This document shows, piece after piece, positions 62,814 through 64,000 of a stretch of 64,000 nt of DNA. The notes beneath the pieces are model-generated. The model searched no databases, was not told the origin of the DNA, and was given only the letters and a program-made list of their open reading frames with translations. Each line of letters opens with the position of its first letter. Within the stretch, counting starts at the first letter, position 1. This DNA is from Algoriphagus sanaruensis (GTDB lineage Bacteria; Bacteroidota; Bacteroidia; Cytophagales; Cyclobacteriaceae). The position numbers and the translations under genes are program-made. Where the stretch lies: NCBI RefSeq assembly GCF_001593605.1, contig NZ_CP012836.1:2670501-2734500 (forward strand), written 5' to 3'.

Positions 62814-63769
62814 TTAAGTAAAAAAGAGAGTAATTGGTTTTCTACATAGGTGTACTCTTGACCAGGAATTAAAAATCCCGTATGACCTCCTCTTTTTGGC
62901 ATTTCTAGGAAAATCTCAGCCTTTTTAGATGCAAGGGCTGTTGGATAGCAAGCCTTCCCGAGCAAGGGGTCATTAAGAGCATTGATAATTAAAGTTGGAA
63001 TTTGAATTTGCTCCATCCAGTTATCTGCACTTACCTTTTGATAAAAGTCTTGGGCATCCTTGAACCCATGCAACTTTGCCGTAAAATGAGTATCAAATTC
63101 ATCAAAAGTGTCAATTCTCTTTAGCAAATCCAGATCAATAAGTTCAGGAAATTGCTTCGCTTTAGCTTCCATTTTCTTCTTCAACTTTCCTAGAAAGCGG
63201 TTTTTATAAAATTTATTTTTGGGCCATTTAAGTGTTTCTGCACTCGAAGGCAAATTGCAAGGAGTCGAATAAACAGCCACTCTTTTAATCACCTGAGGCA
63301 AGTTAATTCCTTGTTCTCCCACATATTTTAAAGTCTGAGCTCCCCCCATGCTGATCCCTGAGAGGAAAATTTCTTCATAACCACCCTTATTCAAAACGTG
63401 TTGAACTACCGTCTCCAAATCATAACTGGCTCCGTGATGATACAAAATAGGTTTTTTATTCATTGGGCCACCACAAGTTCGATTGTTCCAAACCAGCACA
63501 TCGACTCCAGCTTGATTAAATAGTTTTACCAGGGCCTTAGCATAATGTCTTCCTGAATCTCCTTCCAAACCATGCGAAACAATCAGTAATTGATGACCTC
63601 CTACCTTCGACCAATCCAAAAGTAAAAAGTCTTCATCCGGGGTTTTGATCTCTTCCCTGGAATAGAAAACTCCTTCAATTTTTCGAAATAAACTTGGATA
63701 AATAGTCTCCAAATGGCCATTAAAAAGAAAAAAAGGCGGATTAGAATAGCTCGAATTTGAAATTGGCAT
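62792..63769 (-). CDS. YheT-type alpha/beta hydrolase
   Basis: A 325-residue protein of the AB-hydrolase YheT/ABHD1-3 family. 'FLFNGHLETIYPSLFRK' is the family's N-terminal motif. The nucleophile is Ser140 in GISMGGAQT, the oxyanion region 'VSHGLEGDSG', with Asp near 272 (NALNDPLLG) and His near 301 (RGGHTGF). A carboxylesterase acting on a lipid-like ester is probable; the substrate is unknown. The last five codons are encoded by one arm of the shared terminator. Confidence 0.9.
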   Translation of the reverse strand: MPISNSSYSNPPFFLFNGHLETIYPSLFRKIEGVFYSREEIKTPDEDFLLLDWSKVGGHQLLIVSHGLEGDSGRHYAKALVKLFNQAGVDVLVWNNRTCGGPMNKKPILYHHGASYDLETVVQHVLNKGGYEEIFLSGISMGGAQTLKYVGEQGINLPQVIKRVAVYSTPCNLPSSAETLKWPKNKFYKNRFLGKLKKKMEAKAKQFPELIDLDLLKRIDTFDEFDTHFTAKLHGFKDAQDFYQKVSADNWMEQIQIPTLIINALNDPLLGKACYPTALASKKAEIFLEMPKRGGHTGFLIPGQEYTYVENQLLSFLLKKKSLDF

Positions 63770-63782
63770 AGACGAGAAATAG

Positions 63783-63810
63783 AAAAGCAGGTCATAAAGA
63801 TCCTGCTTTT
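63783..63810 (-). terminator. Terminator of the 63840 gene
   Basis: AAAAGCAGG (63783-63791) pairs with CCTGCTTTT (63802-63810) with a 10-nt loop. The minus-strand 3' side runs into TTTTCTATTT. It separates this gene from the YheT-like gene downstream. Confidence 0.7.
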
Positions 63811-63839
63811 TGTACTTAATTAAAATTTATTGGAAAGAA

Positions 63840-63998
63840 CTAGGCCTGCTGCATGAGTGACTCTACTTCTTGAATGGCAACTTCCACCTTACCTCTAAAC
63901 TCTAGAAAATGTTTTTCAAAACTTCCTCCGAAACCTTCTGATTCTAATATTTCTTTTCCAGTTTGAAGACAATCAGCCAAATCATCAAATTCAAACAT
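63840..63998 (-). CDS. Small acidic helical protein at the window edge
   Basis: A 52-residue frame from ATG 63998 (MFEFDDLADCLQTGKE) to TAG at 63840, followed by a terminator. It is predicted to be all alpha helix, acidic, with one Cys and no signal peptide. The frame stays open to the window edge, so the start may lie upstream and the gene may be larger. No family is recognised. Confidence 0.55.
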   Translation of the reverse strand: MFEFDDLADCLQTGKEILESEGFGGSFEKHFLEFRGKVEVAIQEVESLMQQA

Positions 63999-64000
63999 GG

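Overview
The window is a chromosome segment from a member of the Bacteroidota, most likely order Cytophagales (Cyclobacteriaceae/Algoriphagus-like). This is inferred from gene content and style: a short RpoD-type sigma factor, promoters of the TTTG-N19-TANNTTTG kind, a GlnRS-YqeY fusion, BshB1 (bacillithiol synthesis), a DUF5686 protein, AraC/LytTR regulators, lipoproteins with lipoboxes, and many exported peptidases and sugar enzymes. No rRNA, CRISPR array, prophage or classical insertion sequence was seen. Two tRNA genes are present: tRNA-Thr(TGT) on the minus strand and tRNA-Met(CAT) on the plus strand.

Layout. 0-6.5 kb: end of a TPR gene, an exported cysteine-rich DnaJ-zinc-finger-like protein, a mocA/xdhC/sterol-desaturase run, and glnS. 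6.7-14.4 kb: an amino-sugar cluster (nagB, sugar MFS transporter, nagA, Gfo/Idh oxidoreductase, nagX-like acyltransferase), then a palindrome-rich gap and a second exported Gfo/Idh oxidoreductase. 14.4-20.4 kb: three exported peptidases (S9 DPP4-like, M1, M13). 20.5-23.4 kb: a minus-strand trio of TolC-like, HlyD-like and DUF4956 genes. 23.7-28.5 kb: an SLC13 carrier, a LytS/LytTR two-component pair and an AraC regulator. 28.7-37.7 kb: a sugar-oxidation locus with a giant ThuA/propeller/HEAT/cupredoxin lipoprotein, a TIM-barrel isomerase, a Gfo/Idh enzyme and a cytochrome-c-containing propeller lipoprotein. 37.9-39.1 kb: a GH18 chitinase-like lipoprotein, which could feed GlcNAc to the nag cluster. 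39.1-41.3 kb: a hairpin-rich gap, a GAF-PAS-HisKA protein lacking an ATPase domain, and tRNA-Thr. 41.4-53.3 kb: housekeeping genes (DUF349, yqgE, pdxH, bshB1, M23 peptidase, trxB, rpoD, pnp, rpsO, lptF/G, SRPBCC). 53.6-54.1 kb: tRNA-Met with a small GIY-YIG element. 54.2-64 kb: an Nramp-like carrier, the thrS-infC-rpmI-rplT run, a DUF5686 outer-membrane protein, lhgO, a YheT-type hydrolase and a small gene at the edge.

Most interesting signal. tRNA-Met is followed by a 90-residue GIY-YIG nuclease gene, and then by an exact 59-bp copy of the tRNA 3' end plus its terminator, 367 bp downstream. tRNA-Thr carries a decayed version of the same plan: a degenerate 26-nt copy of its 3' end lies 329 bp downstream, with what may be the C-terminal remnant of a GIY-YIG gene in between. 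I read this as a minimal tRNA-targeting, nuclease-linked element present twice, once intact and once decayed. The window also holds several families of short palindromic repeats, one of which lies inside the coding start of the nagX-like gene.
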